Source of the DNA: CAZAIO01 sp964485235
GTDB taxonomy: Bacteria > Chloroflexota > Dehalococcoidia > GIF9 > UBA5629
Reading direction: 5' to 3'
Assembly (NCBI GenBank): GCA_964485235.1
Contig: CAZAIO010000039.1
Coordinates: 1-21,373, forward strand
DNA length: 21,373 nt
A program made the position numbers and the translations under genes. Under the pieces are notes generated by a model. It was not told the DNA's origin. It worked only from the letters and a program-made list of their open reading frames with translations, and did no database searches. Shown one piece after another: positions 14,953 through 21,373 of the stretch. Positions within the stretch are counted from its first letter, which is position 1, and every line of letters starts with the position of its first letter.

Positions 14953-16950
14953 ATGCTAAGCGTATCGAACGTCACAAAATCATTCGGGATACATGTCTTA
15001 TTCAGCGGCGTGAGCTTTCAGGTCGCAGCACGGGACCGTATGGCGGTCATAGGACCGAACGGCTCGGGTAAGACCACGTTATTCGATATTATCGCGGGCA
15101 GGACGAGTCCCGACAGAGGCACCGTAGCCCTGCGAAAAAACGCCACGATCGGATACCTCGAGCAGGATATCCAGCCGGGCTCGCAAACACGCCTGCTCGA
15201 TGCAGTTGCCGGAGCATCGACAAGCATAAGCGGCCTGGAACACAGGATACAGGTTCTCCAGGACGAGCTGTCAGAAGTAAGAAATGACGATAACATGGCT
15301 GCGCTCTTGCGAGAGATGGGAGAGCTCCAGCATCGCTATGAAGCAGCCGGAGGCTACAACACGGAACATGAAGCGGAGATCGTCCTGGCAGGGCTCGGGT
15401 TTGCCGCGGCCGACTTCTCGCGTCCTCTGAGCGAGTTCAGCGGGGGCTGGCTGATGCGCGCCGAGCTTGCCAGATTGCTGTTGCTCAATCCGGATATACT
15501 GCTGCTGGACGAGCCGACAAACCACCTCGACCTGGAATCATGCATATGGTTCGAACGATATCTCCAGTCCTATCAGGGAGCAGTGCTGGTCACTTCCCAT
15601 GACCGTACTTTTCTGAACCGGCTGGTCAATAAGGTGCTCGCGCTGGAGCAGGACGATGTGCTGTTCCATTTCGGTAATTATGATAGTTATATCGACGCGC
15701 GGCAGAAAGACCTGGAGGTACTTACCGCCACCGCAAAGAGACAGGAGCTAAGGATAAAACGCGAAATGCGCTTTATAGAACGCTTCCGTGCCAAGAACAC
15801 CAAGGCAACCCAGGTACAGAGCCGTATCAAGCGGCTGGACAAGCTTGAACGGGTCGCTGTGCCGCGGTCGACCAGGAAAATACACTTCTCCTTTCCCGAA
15901 CCGGCACGGAGCGGCGCCGACGTAATCACACTGGACCACGTCCGCAAATCATACGGAGATAACCTGGTATACGATGACCTCAACCTCGTACTGCACAGGG
16001 GAGACCGTGCGGCACTGATCGGACCGAACGGAGCAGGGAAAACCACCCTGCTCAAGATCCTCGCCGGTGCGCTTCCTTTCGATGACGGTGAGCGTTCACC
16101 GGGATACCATGTCACTACATCGTATTATGCACAATACCAGCTTGAACAACTGGACCCGAAATGCAACGTGATCGACGAAATTCGGCGAGTAGCCCCCGAT
16201 GAAACGGATGAACTGCTCCGGACAATACTCGGCGGGTTTCTTTTCAGCGGTGATGATGTATATAAACCGGTATCGGTACTCTCGGGAGGAGAGAAAGCCC
16301 GCCTGGCGCTCGCCAGGATATTGATGGAACCTGCGAACCTGCTGCTCATGGACGAACCTACGAACCACCTGGATATCGCCTCGAGAGAGATACTCGCGGA
16401 CGCACTGGAAGCCTATCGGGGAACGCTATGCTTTATAACTCATGATCGCACACTTATAAGCCAGATCGCCAACAAGATCATCCATGTCGAAAGAGGCAGA
16501 GTACAGGTATTCACAGGAGACTATGATAGCTTTCTTTACATGCAGGAATCGAAGGGAGAAGAAAATGTCGCCATACAGAAAAAACAGGTCGCTTCCGTAG
16601 ATGCGGGTCCCTCGCCCCGCGGAAAAGCAAAAGAACGTAAACGTACGGCAGGGGAGTTACGGAACAGGTACTTTCAGCAGAGCTCTCCGGTGAAACAGCG
16701 GATTGCCGAGATCGAGAAAGAGGTTGCCCGACTCGAAACGGAGATGAAGGCACTGGAGCAATATTTCAGCAGCGAAGAGCACTACAGTGACAGCGCACAA
16801 ATGGTAGAATCGATAGAACGGCACGGCGTTATTAAAGAGCGGGTCGCCGTCCTGACAGGAGAATGGGAACAGCTTTCTATAAAAGCGGAGCAGTTGAAAA
16901 GCGAGTTCGAGGAAGCCAAACAACATCTCGAAACGCAGGACTCCCCGTAA
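14953..16950 (+). CDS. ABC-F family ATPase (ribosome-associated, Uup/YdiF-like)
   Basis: Soluble protein of 665 aa with two ABC cassettes and no membrane domain. First cassette: GPNGSGKTT (34-42), FSGGW (162-166), LLLDEPTNHLD (183-193). Second: GPNGAGKTT, LSGGEKARLALAR, LLMDEPTNHLD. The basic linker between them is the P-site tRNA interaction motif of ABC-F factors. The C-terminus (about 575-660) is charged and predicted coiled coil, as in Uup and YdiF. ABC-F proteins bind the ribosomal E site to relieve stalling or give antibiotic protection; the precise role here is open. ATG 14953 is preferred over 14911 because the promoter lies between them; it has no SD. Convergent with the methyltransferase gene 10 bp away. 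Confidence 0.92.
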   Translation: MLSVSNVTKSFGIHVLFSGVSFQVAARDRMAVIGPNGSGKTTLFDIIAGRTSPDRGTVALRKNATIGYLEQDIQPGSQTRLLDAVAGASTSISGLEHRIQVLQDELSEVRNDDNMAALLREMGELQHRYEAAGGYNTEHEAEIVLAGLGFAAADFSRPLSEFSGGWLMRAELARLLLLNPDILLLDEPTNHLDLESCIWFERYLQSYQGAVLVTSHDRTFLNRLVNKVLALEQDDVLFHFGNYDSYIDARQKDLEVLTATAKRQELRIKREMRFIERFRAKNTKATQVQSRIKRLDKLERVAVPRSTRKIHFSFPEPARSGADVITLDHVRKSYGDNLVYDDLNLVLHRGDRAALIGPNGAGKTTLLKILAGALPFDDGERSPGYHVTTSYYAQYQLEQLDPKCNVIDEIRRVAPDETDELLRTILGGFLFSGDDVYKPVSVLSGGEKARLALARILMEPANLLLMDEPTNHLDIASREILADALEAYRGTLCFITHDRTLISQIANKIIHVERGRVQVFTGDYDSFLYMQESKGEENVAIQKKQVASVDAGPSPRGKAKERKRTAGELRNRYFQQSSPVKQRIAEIEKEVARLETEMKALEQYFSSEEHYSDSAQMVESIERHGVIKERVAVLTGEWEQLSIKAEQLKSEFEEAKQHLETQDSP

Positions 16951-16960
16951 ACTGTACTTT

Positions 16961-17740
16961 TCAGGTTGATCGCGACGCAAGATACATACAGATCGCACCG
17001 CAGGCGGCGACATTGAGCGAGTCGATTTTATCACGGGCGATAGGAATACCGACACGCGCGGTCGCCATATTGAGCAGCGCATCAGAAAGCCCGGCAGCCT
17101 CATTGCCGAGCGCCAGTATGAACCTGCGCTTCTGAGAAAGGACGGATACGTCCTGCTTACCCTGAAGGTCGGCAGCGATTAAATCAAATCCTTTTTGCTT
17201 CAATGCGGCGGCGATATCAAGATAGCGGCCGGTCCGCCTGATCCACAGAGATAATCCCGCACCGGCAGTCGCCTGTACGCATTTCGATGAGAACGGGTCG
17301 GCGCCTTTCTCCGTCATGATAATGCCGGAGAATCCGAAAGCGACGGCAGTCCTTATAAGCGTGCCGGTATTGCCGGGGTCCTGCACATTTTCAAGCAGCA
17401 ACAGCCTGTCGCCCGTTTCCGGGGGCAGCCGGTCCGAATAGGTATTGTCCGGTATCCGGACAACAGCGATAGTACCCTGCGGTGTTTTCGCAGCGCTTAT
17501 GGAATGAAGCTGGCTGCCGGTGATCAATCGTGCAGGGTAATTATTATATCGCGGATTTCCTTCCTCGATGGTCAGTATCTCCTGAACCATATCGGGATGA
17601 ACGGCAATAACCTGAGCGATAGCACGGTCGCCCTCAAGGAGAAAAACGCCGTTTTCAATCCTCTCTTTCATTCCGGTGAGGTCCCGGTACCATTTAATCG
17701 GTTTTAATCGTGAAAGGGAGTTGTCCCCACCTCCGGTCAT
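16961..17740 (-). CDS. SpoU/TrmH-family RNA 2'-O-methyltransferase
   Basis: Methylates the 2'-OH of a ribose in rRNA or tRNA using S-adenosylmethionine. The 259-aa protein has the three SPOUT motifs: NVQDPGNTGTLIR (118-130, with Asn118 and Arg130), LGNEAAGLS (211-219) and IPIARDKIDSLNVAACGAI (232-250), which form the trefoil-knot cofactor site. An N-terminal substrate-binding domain (about 10-100, with VFLLEGDRAIAQ) places it with the RlmB/TsnR-like group, so rRNA is the likeliest target. An AGGAAGG lies right before ATG 17740. Confidence 0.9.
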   Translation of the reverse strand: MTGGGDNSLSRLKPIKWYRDLTGMKERIENGVFLLEGDRAIAQVIAVHPDMVQEILTIEEGNPRYNNYPARLITGSQLHSISAAKTPQGTIAVVRIPDNTYSDRLPPETGDRLLLLENVQDPGNTGTLIRTAVAFGFSGIIMTEKGADPFSSKCVQATAGAGLSLWIRRTGRYLDIAAALKQKGFDLIAADLQGKQDVSVLSQKRRFILALGNEAAGLSDALLNMATARVGIPIARDKIDSLNVAACGAICMYLASRST

Positions 17741-17793
17741 ACCTTCCTATCCTTTCCCGGCAAGCTCTCTATACAGGTTAGCCCTGCCGGTAT

Positions 17794-17815
17794 CCGGTCA
17801 ACTACAGATGACCGG
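17794..17815. repeat. Perfect 7-bp inverted repeat
   Basis: CCGGTCA-ACTACAGA-TGACCGG. It may be an operator of the methyltransferase gene or a hairpin in its leader. Confidence 0.35.
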
Positions 17816-17929
17816 CATCAGCATAAATCACAGGCAAGGCAATTGTATGTATATAAAATAACACTGTCAACAGGTCGCACATAAATCTCCCGGTACCACC
17901 TGCGACCCGACAACGTGATATGCCGTTAT

Positions 17930-17958
17930 TTGGAATCCGCGGGCAGTTCATTTATATT
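17930..17958 (+). promoter_or_regulatory. Candidate promoter of the ferritin-like/VIT1 gene
   Basis: TTGGAA (17930-17935) and TATATT (17953-17958) with 17-bp spacing. Predicted start near 17965, directly before an ATG at 17966 and 93 nt before the transporter ATG. A GAGCG/CGCTC inverted repeat (17973-17991) lies in the leader. Confidence 0.4.
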
Positions 17959-17965
17959 GTATAGT

Positions 17966-18061
17966 ATGCTGTTGAGCGCAGCGATATCGCTCATATTTAT
18001 CGGCGGAATAAATATGCAGGCGCTCCCTTCAAATGCCGTAATAACAGGATGCAGACAATGA
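17966..18061 (+). CDS. Possible 31-aa leaderless upstream peptide
   Basis: ATG 17966 opens a frame beginning MLLSAAISLIFIGGINM and ending at TGA 18059-18061, which overlaps the transporter ATG as ATGA. No SD is present, but the predicted transcription start is immediately before the ATG. It may be a coupling or regulatory peptide; chance is not excluded. Confidence 0.25.
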   Translation: MLLSAAISLIFIGGINMQALPSNAVITGCRQ

Positions 18062-18921
18062 CAGACGAAACATTACAGAAAAAACTTAAAACGGTACAGA
18101 AAACAGAAATAACGGAGCATCTTATCTATCGCAAACTCTCGCGTTCTACAAAAGATAGTCATAATAGTGAAACACTCTTGAACATATCACGGGACGAAAT
18201 GAAGCACTATGCAGTGTGGAAGGAGCACACAGGGCAGGATGAAAGGCCGGATATGATAAAAGTATGGCTCTATTACCTCGTCTCTAAAATACTCGGGCTT
18301 ACATTCGGCATTAAACTGATGGAAAAAGGAGAGGGCAAAGCGCAGCGTACATACGTCGATATATCCGCACACATACCGGAGGCGCTGGATATCGCGAAAG
18401 AGGAAGATGAACACGAGGCACAGCTTGTCCGGATGATCAACGAGGAACGCCTTAATTACGTCGGTTCCGTTATCCGGGGGCTGAACGACGCACTCGTAGA
18501 ACTAACCGGCGCGCTCGCCGGTTTTACCCTTGCGCTCCGGGAACCGCGGCTTATTGCAATGGTGGGACTGATCACCGGCATTGCCGCATCGCTCTCTATG
18601 GCAGGCACGGAATACCTGGCCCGTAAATCGGAGAAAACCGCTCTGGCACCGCTCAAATCGGCGCTGTATACGGGGTGCGCTTACGTACTCACCGTGCTGT
18701 TTCTGATATTTCCTTACCTCCTTTTCACCAATGTGTATTTCTCCCTGGCTTTAATGATTATCAATGCAATCGTGGTGATCGTGCTGTTCAACTTTTATAT
18801 GTCGGTGGCAAAAGACCAGCCGTTCTGGAAAGAGTTCTCCTCAATGGCCGCGCTCAGCCTTGGTATTGCCGCCCTGTCATTCGGTATAGGATTCGTCCTC
18901 AGACATTTCGTCGGCATATAG
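18058..18921 (+). CDS. Ferritin-like domain fused to VIT1/CCC1 metal transporter
   Basis: The 287-aa product joins an N-terminal rubrerythrin/ferritin-like helical domain (about 5-130) to a VIT1/CCC1 membrane domain (134-287). Iron-site candidates are Glu17 or Glu20, EMKH (Glu47, His50) and EDEH (Glu116, His119). The membrane part starts with GSVIRGLNDALVELTG and has about five hydrophobic helices. Proteins of this type (compare MbfA) export iron or manganese, with the soluble domain sensing or oxidising the metal. I prefer ATG 18058 (MTDETLQ) because AGGA lies eight bases upstream; ATG 18049 in the same frame sits too close to it. No metal regulator gene is adjacent. Confidence 0.88.
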   Translation: MTDETLQKKLKTVQKTEITEHLIYRKLSRSTKDSHNSETLLNISRDEMKHYAVWKEHTGQDERPDMIKVWLYYLVSKILGLTFGIKLMEKGEGKAQRTYVDISAHIPEALDIAKEEDEHEAQLVRMINEERLNYVGSVIRGLNDALVELTGALAGFTLALREPRLIAMVGLITGIAASLSMAGTEYLARKSEKTALAPLKSALYTGCAYVLTVLFLIFPYLLFTNVYFSLALMIINAIVVIVLFNFYMSVAKDQPFWKEFSSMAALSLGIAALSFGIGFVLRHFVGI

Positions 18922-18948
18922 CCGGAATTTACACTACGCCTATCCGGC
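18921..18948 (+). other. Stem-loop after the transporter gene
   Basis: GCCGGA and TCCGGC arms, 16-nt loop, starting at the stop codon. No T-tract, so termination is doubtful. Further on, a 12-bp palindrome AACCGGCCGGTT (19021-19032) precedes TT. The remaining gap to 19104 shows nothing else recognisable. Confidence 0.3.
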
Positions 18949-19104
18949 AGATACTACACATCCACAGTTACCGGCAAAACCACAATCACGAGACAAAACC
19001 TCTGAATACCAGCGAAGGGCAACCGGCCGGTTTTCCTGCGACATTTATTTTTTATAGAGTGTTTGATAGCAATCTCTATCTCAATGCGCTATGACAGCAT
19101 AGCC

Positions 19105-19133
19105 TTGATAAAATAGTACATATGTTCTATTAT
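19105..19133 (+). promoter_or_regulatory. Promoter of terminase cassette with LexA-box-like dyad
   Basis: TTGATA (19105-19110) and TATTAT (19128-19133), 17-bp spacing. The start of transcription would be near 19140, leaving only about 3-6 nt before ATG 19144. The spacer and -10 are covered by TAGTACATATGTTCTA (19114-19129), a 16-bp palindrome with one mismatched pair; its core GTAC-ATAT-GTTC is one base from GAAC-N4-GTTC, the Bacillus-type LexA half-site arrangement. Confidence 0.6.
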
Positions 19134-19143
19134 TAACGGCACT

Positions 19144-19293
19144 ATGGGAAACCTGTTGAAGAAAGCACTGGAAAATCAAAGGTATGACCTGGCTGCTCAC
19201 ATACTGGTTTTCGGTCTTATCAAGGCAAAGTACGATGACAAAAAAAGAATCGCAAAAAGGAAAAAAGAGAGGATTTTACGGCAGAGCGCTTGA
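19144..19293 (+). CDS. Small basic protein, first gene of the terminase cassette
   Basis: The 49-aa product begins MGNLLKKALENQRYDLAAH and ends with a very basic tail (KKRIAKRKKERILRQSA). A short amphipathic helix with a Lys/Arg-rich end suggests nucleic-acid binding, but I know no characterised family. The promoter at 19105-19133 leaves almost no leader, so it is probably translated as a leaderless mRNA, consistent with the lack of SD. Its 3' end overlaps the next gene by 59 nt in another frame, the dense packing seen in phage-type operons. Confidence 0.65.
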   Translation: MGNLLKKALENQRYDLAAHILVFGLIKAKYDDKKRIAKRKKERILRQSA

Positions 19294-19561
19294 CGCAGCC
19301 GAGAAGGTGGCACTTGAAGAGGCCATCGAAATCGAAGGCCTTGATGAGGAGATCGCTCTGCTGCGGGTAAAACTGCGTGAGCTTATCGAGAAGGAGCCCG
19401 ACCGCTTTGAGCTTCATCTCAGGGCCGCCAATACAATTGCCCGGCTGGTAGGCATTCGCTACAACATCTCGAAAGAGCAGAAGAATTCGCTTAAGGAAGC
19501 GATCACGCGGGTGCTCACTGAGCTTGCGATACCTCTGGGTGTCAATATTCTGTTGAAGTGA
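19235..19561 (+). CDS. 108-aa helical protein upstream of terminase (possible small subunit)
   Basis: The product starts MTKKESQKGKKRGFYGRALD and is rich in charged helices (EEAIEIEGLDEEIALLRVKL, then LHLRAANTIARLVGIRYNIS). Length, basic N-terminus and position directly before a terminase large subunit fit a terminase small subunit or similar DNA-recognition partner; no sequence motif proves it. ATG 19235 has AAGG nine bases upstream. An in-frame ATG at 19184 would extend it, but that stretch overlaps the previous gene and does not look protein-like. The stop overlaps the terminase ATG as TGATG. Confidence 0.7.
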   Translation: MTKKESQKGKKRGFYGRALDAAEKVALEEAIEIEGLDEEIALLRVKLRELIEKEPDRFELHLRAANTIARLVGIRYNISKEQKNSLKEAITRVLTELAIPLGVNILLK

Positions 19562-20931
19562 TGTTACGTCCATATCAGGAAGAGGTAGCAAAAGCAGTCC
19601 TTCAGAGCATATGCGAAAATAGAGGACTGACCCTGTCGGTGGAAATTGCACGGCAGGGCGGTAAGAATGAGCTTTCGGCGCAGCTCGAAGTCCTCCTTCT
19701 GACCATGTTCATGGCCCGGGGCGGTAATTCGATCAAGTGCTCGCCTACATTCAAACCTCAGACCGTTATATCCATGATGCGCCTGCGGGAGAGGCTGGAC
19801 GAGTTCGGTTTTTCCGGTATATGGCACAGTGAGATGGGATATATCTTCACGCTCGGCGCGGCGCATCAGATATTCCTCTCTGCCGAGGAATCGTCATCAG
19901 TTGTAGGGCATACTGCGAGCATCCTCCTGGAGATCGACGAATCACAGGATGTAAGCAAAGAGAAGTATACAAAGGAGTTCAGGCCGATGGGGTCTGCATT
20001 CAATGTAACGACAGTGCACTACGGCACCACATGGGACGACAGCACGCTTCTTGAGGAAATCAAGCAGACCAACCTCGAACTGGAAAGGAAGGACGGTATA
20101 CGAAGGCATTTCCGCTATGACTGGCAGCATGTAGCCAGGTATAACCCTTCATATCTGCAGTTTGTGGAGTCGGAACGATCGAGGCTGGGTGAAGACCATC
20201 CATTGTTCAAGACTCAATACGCTCTGGTGCCTGTTCATGGCGGAGGAGGATTTCTGTCCGTTCAACAGAGGGCGCAGCTCGAAGGCACACATTCACGTCT
20301 CCGGGGACGGCAGCAGAGACATGCTATCTATGTTGCCGGGATAGACCTCGCCGGTGAGTCTGAAGTGGTCGAAGACCAGATATTGACCAGGCCCGGCAGA
20401 GATTCGACCGTTATCACTATAGCGGAAGTCCAACCGCCGGAGTATGGCGACCGGGAAACGGCTTTGCCCGTGATCAAAGTAGTAGAGCACTATTGCTGGA
20501 CAGGAGAGAACCACTCGCTTGTCCAGCAAAAAATGGTGGACATCCTGAAAAATATATGGGGTTGCAGCCGTATCGTGATCGATGCCACCGGAATCGGAGA
20601 ACCCGTCGCATCGTTTCTGAAACAGGCAATAGGCAGCAGGTTGATTCCCTTTAAATTCACGCAGAAGTCGAAGTCTGAAGCAGGCTTCGACCTGCTCGCG
20701 GCGGTAAATTCCGGCAGATTGAAGCTCTACGCCGCAGACGGCTCGGATGAATACAGGGAACTCCAGTTCGAGCTCGAGCGTGCAAAAAGCATCTACCGTC
20801 CCAACCAAACGCTGAATTTCTTCGTACTCCCGGATGAAGGGCATGATGATTATCTCATGAGCCTTGCCCTGGTCGTCCAGGCAGCCCGGAGATATATATC
20901 GCGCAAAGCAAAGGGAGAACTTTCGAGGTAA
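19561..20931 (+). CDS. Terminase large subunit-like ATPase/nuclease
   Basis: In tailed phages TerL pumps DNA into the capsid and cuts it. The 456-aa product has both halves intact. ATPase: Walker A variant IARQGGKNE (29-37, Lys35), Walker B ILLEIDESQD (121-130, Asp126, Glu127), coupling motif HYGTTWDD (153-160). RNase H-like nuclease: VAGIDLAGE (Asp262), IVIDATGIGEP (Asp341) and EGHDDYLMSLAL (Asp429/Asp430). All catalytic positions are present, so it is unlikely to be a decayed remnant. ATG 19561 overlaps the previous stop by one base; a GTG at 19558 is possible. No portal, protease or capsid gene follows in the remaining 442 bp. Confidence 0.85.
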   Translation: MLRPYQEEVAKAVLQSICENRGLTLSVEIARQGGKNELSAQLEVLLLTMFMARGGNSIKCSPTFKPQTVISMMRLRERLDEFGFSGIWHSEMGYIFTLGAAHQIFLSAEESSSVVGHTASILLEIDESQDVSKEKYTKEFRPMGSAFNVTTVHYGTTWDDSTLLEEIKQTNLELERKDGIRRHFRYDWQHVARYNPSYLQFVESERSRLGEDHPLFKTQYALVPVHGGGGFLSVQQRAQLEGTHSRLRGRQQRHAIYVAGIDLAGESEVVEDQILTRPGRDSTVITIAEVQPPEYGDRETALPVIKVVEHYCWTGENHSLVQQKMVDILKNIWGCSRIVIDATGIGEPVASFLKQAIGSRLIPFKFTQKSKSEAGFDLLAAVNSGRLKLYAADGSDEYRELQFELERAKSIYRPNQTLNFFVLPDEGHDDYLMSLALVVQAARRYISRKAKGELSR

Positions 20932-20991
20932 TAAAGGTAATACAGTCGGAATCGATGACTTGCCGGTCGCCCGTGTTTCCCGTGTAATATA

Positions 20992-21046
20992 AGGCGATCC
21001 TTTTTCACCGGGCAGGCACGGGGGCCTGCCCCTACGTCGGGAAGAA
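20992..21046 (+). repeat. 55-bp direct repeat, copy 1
   Basis: Begins AGGCGATCCTTTTTCACC and ends CTACGTCGGGAAGAA; identical base for base to 21319-21373. It contains the hairpin GGGCAGGC/GCCTGCCC (21010-21031). Confidence 0.9.
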
Positions 21047-21078
21047 AGAGAGCCCGGTGGCGGTGGAATGGCGGAGAC

Positions 21079-21100
21079 GGGGGCATCTAAAGATACCCCC
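21079..21100 (+). repeat. Hairpin GGGGG-ATCT/AGAT-CCCCC
   Basis: Arms of nine pairs interrupted by one C/A mismatch, two-base centre. Part of the repeat tract and not followed by T residues. Confidence 0.6.
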
Positions 21101-21166
21101 TTACGAGGCTTGCGGTTTATGAACCGCCTCAAGGAAAAAAAGTTTCCATATAAATGACGCGGTAGG

Positions 21167-21186
21167 GGCGACCCCCTGTGGTCGCC
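21167..21186 (+). repeat. REP-like hairpin GGCGACC/GGTCGCC
   Basis: Seven-base perfect arms, loop CCCTGT, preceded by GTAG and followed by TTTT. It resembles the other GTAGGGGC-type palindromes here but with different arm sequence. Confidence 0.7.
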
Positions 21187-21276
21187 TTTTCACAAATATC
21201 GATATATCAGACCAAAATCCAACCGTATGTGCGTCTTTTTTTGAGATAGACATATGCCGCTCGCAGGCACATGTAA

Positions 21277-21299
21277 GGGCGGGTGCTTCAGACCCGCCC
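21277..21299 (+). repeat. REP-like hairpin GGGCGGGT/ACCCGCCC
   Basis: Eight-base perfect arms, seven-base loop, preceded by GTAA. Third arm variant of the same palindrome design in this tract. Confidence 0.7.
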
Positions 21300-21318
21300 A
21301 CGACGCCCGCGTAATAAT

Positions 21319-21373
21319 AGGCGATCCTTTTTCACCGGGCAGGCACGGGGGCCTGCCCCTACGTCGGGAAGAA
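21319..21373 (+). repeat. 55-bp direct repeat, copy 2 (reaches window edge)
   Basis: Exact copy of 20992-21046 at a spacing of 327 bp, cut by the window end, so the true repeat may be longer. Flanking bases (GTAATA before each copy) are also similar. Confidence 0.9.

Larger units (their letters stand above)
17741..17965. other. Non-coding gap between methyltransferase and transporter genes
   Basis: A divergent intergenic region. It holds an inverted repeat CCGGTCA-N8-TGACCGG (17794-17815), 54 bp before the methyltransferase start, the AT-rich stretch around 17850, and the promoter for the transporter near its right end. I see no tRNA or other RNA gene. Confidence 0.5.
19105..20931 (+). mobile_element. 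Candidate phage-derived packaging cassette
   Basis: One promoter, three overlapping genes and a complete terminase large subunit, followed by repeats instead of portal and capsid genes. No integrase or attachment site is visible in the window. It could be the edge of a prophage continuing past 21373, a remnant, or a domesticated module. Confidence 0.35.
20932..21373. repeat. Non-coding tract of REP-like palindromes
   Basis: No credible gene in 442 bp. At least six GC-rich hairpins follow one another, several built on the pattern GTAGGGGC-arm-loop-arm-GCCC: 21010-21031, 21079-21100, 21105-21130, 21167-21186, 21277-21299 and 21337-21358. Such palindromes are typical of high-copy REP/BIME-like intergenic repeats. 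The hairpin GGCGACC/GGTCGCC (21167-21186) is followed by TTTT and could end plus-strand transcripts. Confidence 0.75.

Noticed and set aside
20293..21132. Open minus-strand frame of 279 codons reaching into the repeat tract
   Set aside because: Antisense to the terminase nuclease domain and then through REP-like hairpins; no SD or recognisable motif.
20992..21373. CRISPR array
   Set aside because: Only one exact repeat pair with 272 bp between copies, and the interval is filled with different palindromes instead of spacers. The Cas4-like nuclease is 10 kb away and has no cas neighbours.

Overview
The window reads as ordinary bacterial chromosome with one compact phage-like cassette at its right end. 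Moderate GC with AT-rich promoters, sigma70-like boxes, many start codons without a Shine-Dalgarno (SD) site, a PurS-PurL fusion, a ferritin-like/VIT1 fusion and secreted TIG-repeat proteins would suit an anaerobic Chloroflexota lineage such as Dehalococcoidia. That placement is an inference: no rRNA or other marker gene is present.

Left end (1-1363, minus strand): the 5' part of a secreted protein with TIG-like repeats carrying Asp-rich, calcium-loop-like motifs. It is preceded by an unusual leader: two collinear copies (about 80% identical, no gaps) of a roughly 100-nt structured element, each ending in an SD and ATG. The distal copy has a good promoter in front and an intrinsic terminator 17 nt after its ATG; the proximal copy feeds a 63-aa reading frame whose stop overlaps the GTG of the secreted gene. 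It matches no riboswitch class I know.

1364-7400 (minus strand): purQ and a PurS-PurS-PurL fusion (purine synthesis step 4, TAATG-coupled), then a CrtI-like FAD oxidoreductase and a lipoprotein sharing one promoter.

7560-12137: two tandem MFS paralogues (plus), a solitary Cas4/RecB-like Fe-S nuclease (minus), and a full-length Fic-family protein (plus) in which the catalytic His, the acidic metal residue and the inhibitory Glu are all replaced, so it is probably a pseudoenzyme.

12191-17740: ligA-pth operon (minus), an ABC-F ATPase (plus) and a SpoU-family RNA methyltransferase (minus), all housekeeping translation and replication functions.

18058-20931 (plus strand): a ferritin-like/VIT1 metal transporter, then three overlapping genes (49 aa, 108 aa, terminase large subunit) transcribed from an almost leaderless promoter whose spacer holds a near-palindrome resembling a Gram-positive-type LexA box. 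No portal or capsid gene follows. Instead 20932-21373 is non-coding and packed with REP-like palindromes, including an exact 55-bp direct repeat spaced 327 bp apart that reaches the window edge.

The strongest candidates for something new are the duplicated RNA leader, the degenerate Fic protein, and the packaging-motor cassette with SOS-like control and no visible capsid genes.
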